DNA of 64,000 nt from an uncultured Bacilli bacterium (GCA_934133195.1 CAKPAZ010000002.1:1-64000); one strand, 5' to 3'. Numbered from the stretch's first letter, positions 28,180 to 36,017 are shown. The notes: generated from the sequence alone by a model not told the origin. Numbers and translations: made by a program.

Positions 28180-29256
28180 TTATTTTTTTAATTCATCAAG
28201 ATTTGCGATTATAAAGTTAGCAAGTCTTGCTCTTGCATCCATATGTAAGATATTCTTACGAGTTGGATGAACACGATTTGAAAGTAGAACAAAAGCTACT
28301 TCATTCTTTCTATCTACCCAGATGTTAGTTCCGGTAAAGCCTGTATGAAGGATGGTTTCACTGCTTGTTAGTTCTCCTGCAGATGAGGCAGGGCCTTTAT
28401 TAACAAAACCGATTGATCTTCTTTCTGGTACTAATGATACACCATTTCTTTCTTCTACTTGTGGTGTAAACAATAAATCAATTGTTGCCTTTGATAAGAA
28501 GTGTTCATTATTAAATACTCCATCATTTAAAAGCATTTGTAAATAATTAGCCATATCTTTTACTGTAGAAAACAAACCAGCATGACCTGCTACACCACCT
28601 AAAGCATAAGATGTCTCATCATGAACTTTTCCACGAACAATTCCTTTATATACGGGATCATCACGATATTCTGTAGGAGCACATCTTAGTGGAGATTCAG
28701 GAAGATAGCCTGTATCTTTCATATTTAGTTTATCAAAAATTTCCTCTTTAACAAATTCATTTAAAGGTTTCTTTACGATACTTTCTATTACCTTTCCAAG
28801 GATAATATAACCTAAATCTGAATAATGAATTTTAGTTCCTGTTTCGTATTTTAATTCAATATTTAATATCCTATTCCATACTTCAGTTGGATCATTCAAA
28901 GTGTTTGCGCGAGGTAATCCCTCAGGTAATCCTGAAGTATGAGTCATCAAATTCCATATTGAAATATTATCAAATCTGAATTCAGGAAGATATCTTTTTA
29001 CTGGTGCATATAGACGAAGTTTTCCTTTTTCAATTAATCTTAATACAGCTGTTGTAGTACTAACAATTTTTGTTAATGATGCCATATCATAGATTGTATC
29101 AATATCATTTTCTTCAACATTTGGAATTAAACTTTTCTTTCCAAATGAACCGAATAATACTTTATCTTTAAAAACTATTGCATAGTTTGCACCTGGGAAT
29201 GCTCCTTCATTGATTGCGTCTTGTAAAAGATTGTTAAATTCTTGGATTTTTGACAT
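28180..29256 (-). CDS. Serine hydrolase of the beta-lactamase/penicillin-binding protein superfamily (AmiE-like)
   Basis: A 358-aa cytoplasmic class-C-type serine hydrolase. The nucleophile motif SLTK (SxxK) is near residue 80, YSDLGY replaces the YxN motif, and HTGFTG is the KTG-like third motif. There is no signal peptide. B. subtilis AmiE (YbbE), encoded in the muropeptide-recycling cluster, belongs to this superfamily and splits the MurNAc-peptide bond, so with the neighbouring genes a muropeptide amidase or esterase role is plausible. It begins 12 bases after tyrS with no terminator between, and is followed closely by the PIG-L gene. Confidence 0.82.
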   Translation of the reverse strand: MSKIQEFNNLLQDAINEGAFPGANYAIVFKDKVLFGSFGKKSLIPNVEENDIDTIYDMASLTKIVSTTTAVLRLIEKGKLRLYAPVKRYLPEFRFDNISIWNLMTHTSGLPEGLPRANTLNDPTEVWNRILNIELKYETGTKIHYSDLGYIILGKVIESIVKKPLNEFVKEEIFDKLNMKDTGYLPESPLRCAPTEYRDDPVYKGIVRGKVHDETSYALGGVAGHAGLFSTVKDMANYLQMLLNDGVFNNEHFLSKATIDLLFTPQVEERNGVSLVPERRSIGFVNKGPASSAGELTSSETILHTGFTGTNIWVDRKNEVAFVLLSNRVHPTRKNILHMDARARLANFIIANLDELKK

Positions 29257-29268
29257 TTTATACTCCTT

Positions 29269-30501
29269 TTATTTATGAATAATTAGATAATAATTTTTCT
29301 TTCCTCTTCTGATTACTGTATAAGTTTCACCTATAGCATTAGCTTTTGTGATTACAAAGTTTAAATCTTTGTTTTGAACACCATTAACTAGTGTTGCTCC
29401 ATTATTAATAAAGTCACGAGCTTCACGTTTACTTGATGCGGCTTTTACTGCAACTAAAGCATCAATTAAATTAAGGTCTTCTTCAACTGTTATAGATGGA
29501 ACACCGTTAAATAATGTTTCAATTTCTTCTTTTGTTAATTTAGATATATCACCACTGAATAAAGCTTCTGATAGTTTTACAGCTTGGTTGTAAGCTTCTT
29601 CGCCATGTACCATAGTTGTCATTTCTTTAGCAAGAGCCTTTTGGGCAGCACGTTTATGTGGTTCTTCCATGAAGCTCTTTTCTAATTCTTCAATTTGTTC
29701 TTTAGTTAGGAATGTGAATTGTTTTAATTCTCTTATAACGTCACTATCTGGAGTGTTAATCCAAAATTGATAGAATGCATAAGGAGAAGTTTTTTCTGGA
29801 TCAAGCCAAATTGCTCCCCCTTCACTCTTTCCAAATTTAGTTCCATCACTCTTTGTGAAAAGAGGAATAGTAATACCATATGCTTCTGTGTCAGCACCAT
29901 GGATTTTTCTTATTAATTCAAGTCCACCTGTAATATTACCCCATTGATCTTGACCACCGATTTGAAGAATACAATTTTTAGTATCTAGTAAATGTTCAAA
30001 ATCTAATGCTTGTAAAATTTGATATGAGAATTCAGTATATGAAATACCACTATCAAGTCTTGCTTTTACTGTTTCTTTGTTAATCATATAACTAACATTA
30101 AAGAATTTACCATATTTTCTTAAGAATGTTAATATATCAATATCATGAGTCCAATCATAGTTGTTTACCATTTCACATTTAAACAAATTAGAAACTTGTT
30201 TATATAAACATTTAGCATTATGTTCAATTATTTCATTTGATAATAATTGTCTTTCGCTACTAGGTTTTGGATCACCGATAAATCCTGTTGCACCACCAAT
30301 TAAGAAAATAGGTTTATTTCCAACACTTTCTAAACGCTTTGCGAAAAGAAAGACAAGCATATGTCCAACGTGTAGACTATCGCCAGTTGGGTCAGTACCT
30401 AAATAAAAAGTAACTTCACCTTTATTGATTTTATCAATAATTTTTTCATCTGTAACATTGTGGATTAATCCACGCCATTGTAATTCTTCAAATAAATTCA
30501 T
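29269..30501 (-). CDS. tyrS: Tyrosyl-tRNA synthetase
   Basis: A 410-aa class Ic synthetase charging tRNA-Tyr. HVGH (in DSLHVGHML) and KFGKS (in TKFGKSEGG) are the ATP-binding signatures. The C-terminal S4 RNA-binding domain starts around residue 345 (SKREARDFINNGATLVNG). The frame is open further upstream, but that part is T-box leader; MNLFEELQWRGL with GAGG eight bases upstream is the start. The T-box leader should raise expression when tRNA-Tyr is uncharged. No terminator separates it from the next three genes. Confidence 0.97.
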   Translation of the reverse strand: MNLFEELQWRGLIHNVTDEKIIDKINKGEVTFYLGTDPTGDSLHVGHMLVFLFAKRLESVGNKPIFLIGGATGFIGDPKPSSERQLLSNEIIEHNAKCLYKQVSNLFKCEMVNNYDWTHDIDILTFLRKYGKFFNVSYMINKETVKARLDSGISYTEFSYQILQALDFEHLLDTKNCILQIGGQDQWGNITGGLELIRKIHGADTEAYGITIPLFTKSDGTKFGKSEGGAIWLDPEKTSPYAFYQFWINTPDSDVIRELKQFTFLTKEQIEELEKSFMEEPHKRAAQKALAKEMTTMVHGEEAYNQAVKLSEALFSGDISKLTKEEIETLFNGVPSITVEEDLNLIDALVAVKAASSKREARDFINNGATLVNGVQNKDLNFVITKANAIGETYTVIRRGKKNYYLIIHK

Positions 30502-30537
30502 TTTGTTTTCCTCTTTCTTTTTTTTAATAAAATAAAA

Positions 30538-30731
30538 GTCCCCTAAAGAAATGCTTAAAAAAGCAATCTTTAAAGGACGATAACAATGCATATTGCATTA
30601 TTCCCGCGGTACCACCTTCATTCAAGAATATATCTTGCACTTTGTTGATAGGGAATGTATGTAATTCATAAAATAAACTTGTCTACTTTTCCACCGACCA
30701 AGTAGTTCTCTATGTGCCATTTATTTTACTA
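30538..30731 (-). ncRNA. T-box riboswitch leader of tyrS
   Basis: The minus strand carries the conserved T-box core AAGGTGGTACCGCGGGAA at 30618-30601. A strong terminator hairpin follows (30578-30538, GTCCTTTAAAGA paired with TCTTTAGGGGAC) with a T-rich tail. Only about 113 bases separate the LacI stop from the T-box core, so Stem I is compact or begins inside lacI. A small hairpin CTACTT/AAGTAG with a GGTCGGTGG loop and an AGAGA stretch fit Stem I elements. A UAC tyrosine triplet in GAATTAC (about 30663-30657) is a candidate specifier. The exact fold was not computed. Confidence 0.93.
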
Positions 30732-31763
30732 CTATTTTGTTGAATCACGCCAAATTACATCAAAGTCAATTAATTGATTAATTGATTTTCCTTCAGGTAA
30801 GCGATCCTCCATTAATTCTGTTAATAAATCCATTGCAGCTTCTCCAAGTTCATAAATTGGAGTATTAATACATGTAAGTGTTGGTCTTGATAATTCCGCA
30901 TATTTAGTATTTTGGAAACCGATTACTTGCATTTGTTGTGGGATTTCAATATGAAGTGTTCTTGCAACATTGATCAAAGATACTGCCATTGAATCACGTA
31001 CTACTATTGCGACATCTGGATGATCTTTTTCTAGATGTTCACGATATTCAGGTTGGTTCAATTCTATTTTTCCTGGAACCTTTAAGACATAAGGTTCTAG
31101 ACCAGCTTCTTCCATTGCCTTTAAATATCCTTCCACTTTTAAATCATTAACAACATACTTACGAACAGTTGTAACAATCCATATTTTTTTATTTCCACGT
31201 GATATCATTTCTTTAGTGATATCATAAGCAGCTTTAAAATAATCAATTGATACGGAAGGAATTTCTTTATCACTACATACTGTATTTGTTAAAACTAAAC
31301 TTGTATTTAAATCACGCATGATTTCTAGGTGTTCTTCAGTGATTTCATCATTGATATATAAAACACCATCTACACTTGAGCTCATAACGATGCTCCAAAG
31401 TTCTTTTTCACTGTTTTTTACTTGTTCCACATTTTGGGTAGGTCTGTTAACAAAAAGTCTTAGTAAATAACCACGTTTAGTCGCACAATCAGCAATACCA
31501 TCTACCATACCAGCAATACTACTTCTAGTTAGTTCAGGTACAACTACGGCTACTGTTGTAGATTTTGAACTTGCAAGACCTTTAGCATTTAGATTAGGTT
31601 TGTAGCCTAATTCACGTATAATCTTGTTTATGCGTTCTCTTGTTCCTGGTTTAACTTTTTCTGGGTGATTAAGAACACGTGAAACAGTCGCAAGCGATAC
31701 ACCTGCAGCACCAGCTACATCATAAATTTTAATTTGTGAACTGTATTTGTTATCTCCTTTCAT
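30732..31763 (-). CDS. LacI-family transcriptional repressor
   Basis: A 343-aa regulator with an N-terminal LacI helix-turn-helix (IKIYDVAGAAGVSLATVSRVLNHPEKV, about residues 9-35), the hinge helix GLASSKSTT and a periplasmic-binding-protein-like effector domain. The ATG at 31763 is preferred over one at 31775 because GAGGTG is correctly spaced. It ends exactly where the tyrS T-box leader begins. The cre/LacI-type site in the promoter of the GH20 operon is a candidate target; the effector would then be a sugar from the imported glycan. A CcpA role is possible but the HPr-contact residues were not assessed. Confidence 0.92.
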   Translation of the reverse strand: MKGDNKYSSQIKIYDVAGAAGVSLATVSRVLNHPEKVKPGTRERINKIIRELGYKPNLNAKGLASSKSTTVAVVVPELTRSSIAGMVDGIADCATKRGYLLRLFVNRPTQNVEQVKNSEKELWSIVMSSSVDGVLYINDEITEEHLEIMRDLNTSLVLTNTVCSDKEIPSVSIDYFKAAYDITKEMISRGNKKIWIVTTVRKYVVNDLKVEGYLKAMEEAGLEPYVLKVPGKIELNQPEYREHLEKDHPDVAIVVRDSMAVSLINVARTLHIEIPQQMQVIGFQNTKYAELSRPTLTCINTPIYELGEAAMDLLTELMEDRLPEGKSINQLIDFDVIWRDSTK

Positions 31764-31795
31764 AAAGCACCTCATTTAATTATTTTTTCATTTAC

Positions 31796-31824
31796 ATTAT
31801 ACCATATTTCGATTTTTATTGCAA
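31796..31824 (-). promoter_or_regulatory. Promoter of lacI
   Basis: TTGCAA (31824-31819) and TATAAT (31801-31796) with a 17-base spacer on the minus strand. It lies immediately after the murC terminator. It is the only clear promoter before lacI and probably also feeds tyrS and the three genes after it. Confidence 0.8.
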
Positions 31825-31857
31825 TAAAAAAATGAAAATTTTTTATTCATTTTCATT
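31825..31857 (-). terminator. Intrinsic terminator at the end of murC
   Basis: AATGAAAAT and ATTTTCATT pair across the last codons and stop of murC, followed by TTTTTTT on the minus strand. The stem is AT-rich, so it is weaker than others in the window. Confidence 0.6.
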
Positions 31858-33105
31858 TTTTATTAATTCTTTTATATATTTACTTATTGTTCCTGCACCT
31901 AAGAATATCCATAATTCAAATTTCTTTTTGTCAATTAAATCTAATATTTTAGGAGTAAATGAACGATAATTCTTAAATATTTTATTTATCTTTAATTGTT
32001 GATATATATTTTCACTTTCTCTTTTTGAAGTAAATACTTTTGCGAGATAAATTGAATCAAACAAATCAAAAGCTTCTTTAAATTCTTTCTTTAAAGTTAA
32101 TGTTCTTGAATAAGTATGTGGTTGGAATACCGCATTAATTTTATAATTAGGATATTTCTTTCTTAGTGTTTCAACTAGTGATTTGATTTCTGTTGGATGA
32201 TGAGCATAATCATCTACTAAGATAGTATTACCATATTGGTATTCTTCTATTCTTCGATGAGGAAGATTTATATTTGTTGTGTTTGGTTTTTCACCAAGAA
32301 GGATACATACAATATACGCCATTACATAATCATAGACTAGATGTTTTCCAACAAAGGGAACTGATATTTCATATGATGATTTACCAATGATAATTTGAAC
32401 TTTTGTTTTGTTTTTTGTTTCATCTAAAATATAATACTTTACATCGGCATCTTTTTGCGTACCTACTTTTAGAACTGCTTTAAATTTTAGTTTTTTAACA
32501 TTGGGATCGTCGTAATTTACTACTACTAAATCAGATTGATTCACTAATTTTTGATATGAATTAATCATTTGATTAATATCTTTAAAATAATCAGGATGAT
32601 CCATTTCTATGTTATTTATTATTAAAATGTTAGGATTATAGCTTAAAAAGTGATCACGATATTCACATGCTTCAAGAACTAATAAATTAGATTTATTGGT
32701 TCCACCACCACTACCATCTCCAATAATAAATGATGTTTTATTATTTAACATTTCTTTGAGAAAAGTTGAAGTAGTAGTTTTTCCATGAGTACCAGAAATT
32801 GCGATTATATCTTTGTTTAATTTTTTTCCAATGAAATCATGATAATAATAATATTCAAATTTATTATCTACAATATTTTTTACATCGATGTTTGTTTGAT
32901 CATAAGCATTGCTAATAATATATATATAATCATTATTTAATTTTGAGCCAAATGGATACCATTTAATGTTTTTTTCTTTAAGCAATGGATCTGTAAAATA
33001 TTCTTTATTTTCATCACTACCCACTACATTGTTTCCTAAATCCTTTAGAAGCATCGCGAGAGCACTCATTCCAGTTCCTTTAATTCCAACTAGATAAAAT
33101 TTCAT
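31843..33105 (-). CDS. murC: UDP-N-acetylmuramate--L-alanine ligase
   Basis: A 420-aa Mur ligase that adds the first peptide residue to UDP-MurNAc in the cytoplasm. Signatures: YLVGIKGTGMSALA (N-terminal Rossmann domain), SGTHGKTTTSTF (ATP loop, near residue 105), NIEMDHPDYF and DDYAHHPTEIK (near residue 300), AVFQPHTYSRT. MurC is more likely than Mpl, but Mpl was not excluded by alignment. Its Shine-Dalgarno sequence GTGGTGAT lies inside a hairpin that also ends the upstream gene. A decayed copy of its first codons is found at 35395-35454. Confidence 0.9.
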   Translation of the reverse strand: MKFYLVGIKGTGMSALAMLLKDLGNNVVGSDENKEYFTDPLLKEKNIKWYPFGSKLNNDYIYIISNAYDQTNIDVKNIVDNKFEYYYYHDFIGKKLNKDIIAISGTHGKTTTSTFLKEMLNNKTSFIIGDGSGGGTNKSNLLVLEACEYRDHFLSYNPNILIINNIEMDHPDYFKDINQMINSYQKLVNQSDLVVVNYDDPNVKKLKFKAVLKVGTQKDADVKYYILDETKNKTKVQIIIGKSSYEISVPFVGKHLVYDYVMAYIVCILLGEKPNTTNINLPHRRIEEYQYGNTILVDDYAHHPTEIKSLVETLRKKYPNYKINAVFQPHTYSRTLTLKKEFKEAFDLFDSIYLAKVFTSKRESENIYQQLKINKIFKNYRSFTPKILDLIDKKKFELWIFLGAGTISKYIKELIKNENE

Positions 33106-33141
33106 AAAAAAATCACCACTTAATTATATGCAAGTGGTGAT
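33105..33141 (-). promoter_or_regulatory. Hairpin that ends the upstream gene and hides the murC ribosome site
   Basis: On the minus strand ATCACCACTT (33141-33132) pairs perfectly with AAGTGGTGAT (33121-33112). A run of seven T and the murC ATG follow directly. The GGTGAT that should serve as ribosome site is in the stem. It can act as terminator for the pcp-like gene and as a translational block for murC. A matching hairpin stands before the murC remnant at 35459-35500. Confidence 0.7.
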
Positions 33142-33582
33142 AGTAATATTTAATATAACTTTAATTAATTTATCTAAATCCTTAATGTTTTTCAAACTTG
33201 GTAAATGAATAAAAATAGCATTTTTATTTCTTTTTAATACTTTATGATAAGCAAAATTACATAAATAATTAGTAGGTTTATCATTAATAATGCAAGGAAT
33301 ATCATTATAAATGAAATAATCATAAACTTTATTATAATTTAAATTTGTAGATAATAATTCACTATTCAATAAACTATTAAGTTCTAATCTAATACTTTTC
33401 TTTAGATTACTTCTTAAACCTAACATTATTATTAAATCATATTCTTCTATATTAATATTAGCTAACTGATTATCTATTTCCCTAAATGCATTATTGAATA
33501 ATATTTTATCATTATTAATTCTATCAATTATTATTTTAGAAGTATTGTTAAATCCATTAAAAGCTGTAAACAAAATTTTCAT
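33124..33582 (-). CDS. Divergent pyroglutamyl-peptidase-like (family C15) protein
   Basis: A 152-aa protein not annotated easily but following the C15 pattern along its length. ILFTAFNGFNNTSK matches the TGFEPFGG-type start, DLIIMLGL matches the PDVVICVGQAG strand, the putative nucleophile cysteine is in NYLCNFAYH, and the histidine in IFIHLPSL. The acidic residue expected in the centre may be the E of RLELNS. It is shorter than the usual 200-215 residues and lacks several conserved glycines, so activity is uncertain. ATG 33582 has AAAGGA seven bases upstream; a longer start overlapping the AbiEii gene lacks this. Confidence 0.55.
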   Translation of the reverse strand: MKILFTAFNGFNNTSKIIIDRINNDKILFNNAFREIDNQLANINIEEYDLIIMLGLRSNLKKSIRLELNSLLNSELLSTNLNYNKVYDYFIYNDIPCIINDKPTNYLCNFAYHKVLKRNKNAIFIHLPSLKNIKDLDKLIKVILNITITTCI

Positions 33583-33593
33583 ATATTTATCCT

Positions 33594-34553
33594 TTATTTC
33601 AATAATGATTGTTTCCACTTAATCATCGGATGATTGTTAATTTTTTCATCAATCATTTTATTTTCAAAAAGTTTTACTGAAATATTAGGAAAACTATTTA
33701 TAAAATGAATTTCATTTTCAGTAATACTTTCTAAAATTTCATCTAATAGCATACTAATATCATCTACAGCACCACAAATGTCAAACTTTTCATTTAGTTT
33801 TAACGTTGATGTTAAATATTGAGGGACTCTTTTTCCTATAAAAGAATTCATACGTTTTTTACACTCTTCAAACAACGCTTTAATATCAATTTTTTCTTCA
33901 GAAGATAACAACAAATAAAAAATTAAACTTTTTTTGAATATAATAAATTCATTACTATTTATTGTTTTATTTTTAATCATATTATATACATCATAAATGT
34001 CTCTAATAGTTGTTCTATATATTAAAGCATTAGTTTTTGATGCAAATAAATCAAATTTATTTAATGTTAAAACCTCTTCACTATTTTTTAAAGGTAATGT
34101 AATACTTCTTTTCCCGCAATCATATAAATGAATTCTATTCATATAATTGATTTCAATTTTTATCATATCTGTAGCATTAAACATATTTGAGTAATTGAAA
34201 ACAAAAGAATCCAAAGCGTGAGTTTTCTTTGTTTTATCATTACGATATTGCATATTAGATTCTTGCATATAATTTAATAATTTTTTTTCAATTAAATCTC
34301 TATCTATCATCATTTTTTCTCTATCATTCGAACCAATATAATCTAAATCAATATCAACACTTAGTCTCAAATAATTATAAAATGTTAAATTAATAGCAGT
34401 TCCACCTTTTAATGCTAGTTTATCCTTTAAATAAATGTCAGTATTAATAAATTCCAAAACATCAATTAGTCTTAATACTCTTTCCAATGTTTGTTTTTGA
34501 ACATTTAATTCTTGTGCAGTAATAACAATTTCTTTTTTTGTATATGAAAACAT
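33594..34553 (-). CDS. abiEii: AbiEii/AbiGii-family nucleotidyltransferase toxin
   Basis: A 319-aa protein of the type IV toxin-antitoxin/abortive infection family. The nucleotidyltransferase motifs are clear: LKGGTAINL followed by RLSVDIDLDYIG (near residues 48-75), and LNKFDLFASKTNAL with RDIYDVY further on. Members transfer nucleotides to tRNA acceptor stems or otherwise arrest growth when phage infect. It starts two bases after the AbiEi-like antitoxin stop. The pair is followed by the pcp-like gene and is set between murC and a murC remnant. Confidence 0.85.
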   Translation of the reverse strand: MFSYTKKEIVITAQELNVQKQTLERVLRLIDVLEFINTDIYLKDKLALKGGTAINLTFYNYLRLSVDIDLDYIGSNDREKMMIDRDLIEKKLLNYMQESNMQYRNDKTKKTHALDSFVFNYSNMFNATDMIKIEINYMNRIHLYDCGKRSITLPLKNSEEVLTLNKFDLFASKTNALIYRTTIRDIYDVYNMIKNKTINSNEFIIFKKSLIFYLLLSSEEKIDIKALFEECKKRMNSFIGKRVPQYLTSTLKLNEKFDICGAVDDISMLLDEILESITENEIHFINSFPNISVKLFENKMIDEKINNHPMIKWKQSLLK

Positions 34554-34555
34554 TG

Positions 34556-35281
34556 CTATCCCTCCATATCCTTATAAACAAACAAACGCCATTTCGCATT
34601 AAATACTAATGAGTCTTTTGCTTGTAGATTGTAGTAACCAACTATATTTTCACTTCTTTTTCTACATTCAGAAAAAAAATCATCGTGGATATTAAATACC
34701 TCTTTATATTTTTCTAAAACATACCCAACTTTTTTATACAGCAACTTGTTATTTAAACTTTCTAAATATTCCATTATTTTTAAATCATCGATTATATTAA
34801 TATTATTTATACATTCTAATAACTCATAATATTCAAAATTTGCACTATCTTTGATACAGTCAACAATCGCTCTTTCAATGCTACTAATTCTAATTCCAGA
34901 AAAATTATTTACTTGAATTAAATTACTGCTTCTATGATATTTATATAAATTATCTTCAAAAACAAAATCACGTTTATAGGTATTTGTTGTGACATCAATA
35001 GTATTATAAACTTGATTATTTAATCCATAATATTCAAAAACACTATGATGGGAAATAAAATCATTACTACCATAACCACATGCTATTTCATATTTATTAG
35101 CAGCTGATATATTATTAACTAAATCATTAATTACAAAATAATCTTTTTTGATTTTTGTTATATACCCCTTATCTATATATGAACTTAATATATAGTTAGC
35201 ATTATGAATACCTCCACAGATATTTATTACATCTTTTTTATTAAACAATTTTAAATTAGATAATTCTTTTAAATATTTCAT
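34556..35281 (-). CDS. abiEi: AbiEi-family antitoxin/autorepressor
   Basis: A 241-aa protein with an N-terminal winged-helix (residues 1-50: LFNKKDVINICGGIHNANYI, GYITKIKKDYFVIND) and a C-terminal antitoxin domain (NKYEIACGYGSNDFISHHSVFEYYGL). It matches the AbiEi antitoxin layout; AbiEi neutralises AbiEii without direct binding and represses its own promoter through inverted repeats. An inverted repeat overlaps the -35 of this promoter. Codon use is even more AT-rich than in neighbours. Confidence 0.8.
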   Translation of the reverse strand: MKYLKELSNLKLFNKKDVINICGGIHNANYILSSYIDKGYITKIKKDYFVINDLVNNISAANKYEIACGYGSNDFISHHSVFEYYGLNNQVYNTIDVTTNTYKRDFVFEDNLYKYHRSSNLIQVNNFSGIRISSIERAIVDCIKDSANFEYYELLECINNINIIDDLKIMEYLESLNNKLLYKKVGYVLEKYKEVFNIHDDFFSECRKRSENIVGYYNLQAKDSLVFNAKWRLFVYKDMEG

Positions 35282-35300
35282 AGCTTATAACCTCAACATT

Positions 35301-35337
35301 ATTATACATCATTTAATCAAAACAATCAAATTAAATG
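35301..35337 (-). promoter_or_regulatory. abiE promoter with overlapping inverted repeat
   Basis: TTGATT (35329-35324) and TATAAT (35306-35301) with a 17-base spacer on the minus strand. CATTTAAT (35337-35330) and ATTAAATG (35317-35310) form an inverted repeat that brackets the -35 element, as expected for AbiEi autoregulation. Confidence 0.6.
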
Positions 35338-35394
35338 TTTAATTATTTTGCTCATTATTTAGTTTTTGTTATATATTATGTTTATATTTTTAAA

Positions 35395-35454
35395 CTTTTT
35401 TGCCAGACATTCGTGGATTCCCTACCCTTTAATTCCCACTAAGAAATAATTCAT
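35395..35454 (-). pseudogene. Remnant of a murC 5' end
   Basis: From an ATG at 35454 the minus strand encodes MNYFLVGIKG and then a TAG, against MKFYLVGIKGTG at the start of intact murC 2.3 kb away. The DNA is identical over GGAATTAAAGG, and similarity continues weakly past the stop (GGAATC...GTCTGGCA against GGAATG...GTGCTCTCGC). AGGTGAT precedes the ATG, as at murC. The stretch 35282-35506 holds only this remnant, its leader hairpin and the abiE promoter. Confidence 0.65.
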
Positions 35455-35458
35455 TTTT

Positions 35459-35500
35459 ATCACCTAATATAGTTTATGTTATTTACCTATATTTGGTGAT
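35459..35500 (-). promoter_or_regulatory. Leader hairpin before the murC remnant
   Basis: ATCACCAAATATAG (35500-35487) pairs with CTATATTAGGTGAT (35472-35459) with one mismatch, and the GGTGAT arm is the ribosome site of the remnant. It has the same ATCACC/GGTGAT layout as the hairpin in front of intact murC. It also follows the GNAT gene stop and might have helped terminate it. Confidence 0.55.
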
Positions 35501-35506
35501 ATCTTC

Positions 35507-35971
35507 TTATAGTATTTTCTCCATTCCTATTTTCTGAATTTTCATTCCTATTTTTTCATAAAACTTTAAGGCACTATCATTGCCTGCCCATACATTTAGA
35601 GTAACATTGTAACATCCTAATGATTTTGCAAAATTCAAAACATATTCATATAACTGTTTTCCAATTCCTTTACCACGTATTGAACTATTTACACATAAAT
35701 CATCTATATATAAGCTTTTATAACTTACTAATGAATGATCATTTTCATGATTTATAATAACACAAAATGCATAACCTAAAACCTTGTTATCTTCTTCATA
35801 TACAAAAATTGGTTTAGTGCCATCATTTAATATTACTAATAATTCTTCATCATTGTATTTCTTTTCACCTGCTTTAAATAAATCAGGTCTTACATCAGAA
35901 TGCACTTTATGAACTTGATATAAAAGTTCATTCAAAGCATTGACATCTTCTTTTGTTGCTTTTCTAATCAT
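35507..35971 (-). CDS. GNAT-family N-acetyltransferase
   Basis: A 154-aa single-domain acetyltransferase. Motif A with the acetyl-CoA loop is LYIDDLCVNSSIRGKGIGKQLYEYVLNFA, followed by CYNVTLNVWAGNDSALKFYEKIGM, typical of RimI-like GNAT proteins. The substrate cannot be told from sequence. It has its own GGAGG site. In the ancestral order it probably lay directly before murC, since the murC remnant follows it. Confidence 0.88.
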   Translation of the reverse strand: MIRKATKEDVNALNELLYQVHKVHSDVRPDLFKAGEKKYNDEELLVILNDGTKPIFVYEEDNKVLGYAFCVIINHENDHSLVSYKSLYIDDLCVNSSIRGKGIGKQLYEYVLNFAKSLGCYNVTLNVWAGNDSALKFYEKIGMKIQKIGMEKIL

Positions 35972-35991
35972 TTTATTCCTCCAAATTAAAT

Positions 35992-36013
35992 AAAAAGCAC
36001 CTAAGTGCTTTTT
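35992..36013 (-). terminator. Intrinsic terminator after the InlB-repeat protein gene
   Basis: AAAAAGCAC and GTGCTTTTT pair around a four-base loop on the minus strand, followed by an AT-rich tail. Confidence 0.85.
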
Positions 36014-36017
36014 AAGA

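Noticed and set aside
30502..30591. N-terminal extension of TyrS
   Set aside because: The extra 30 codons are T-box terminator and antiterminator sequence; the GAGG site and family alignment put the start at 30501.
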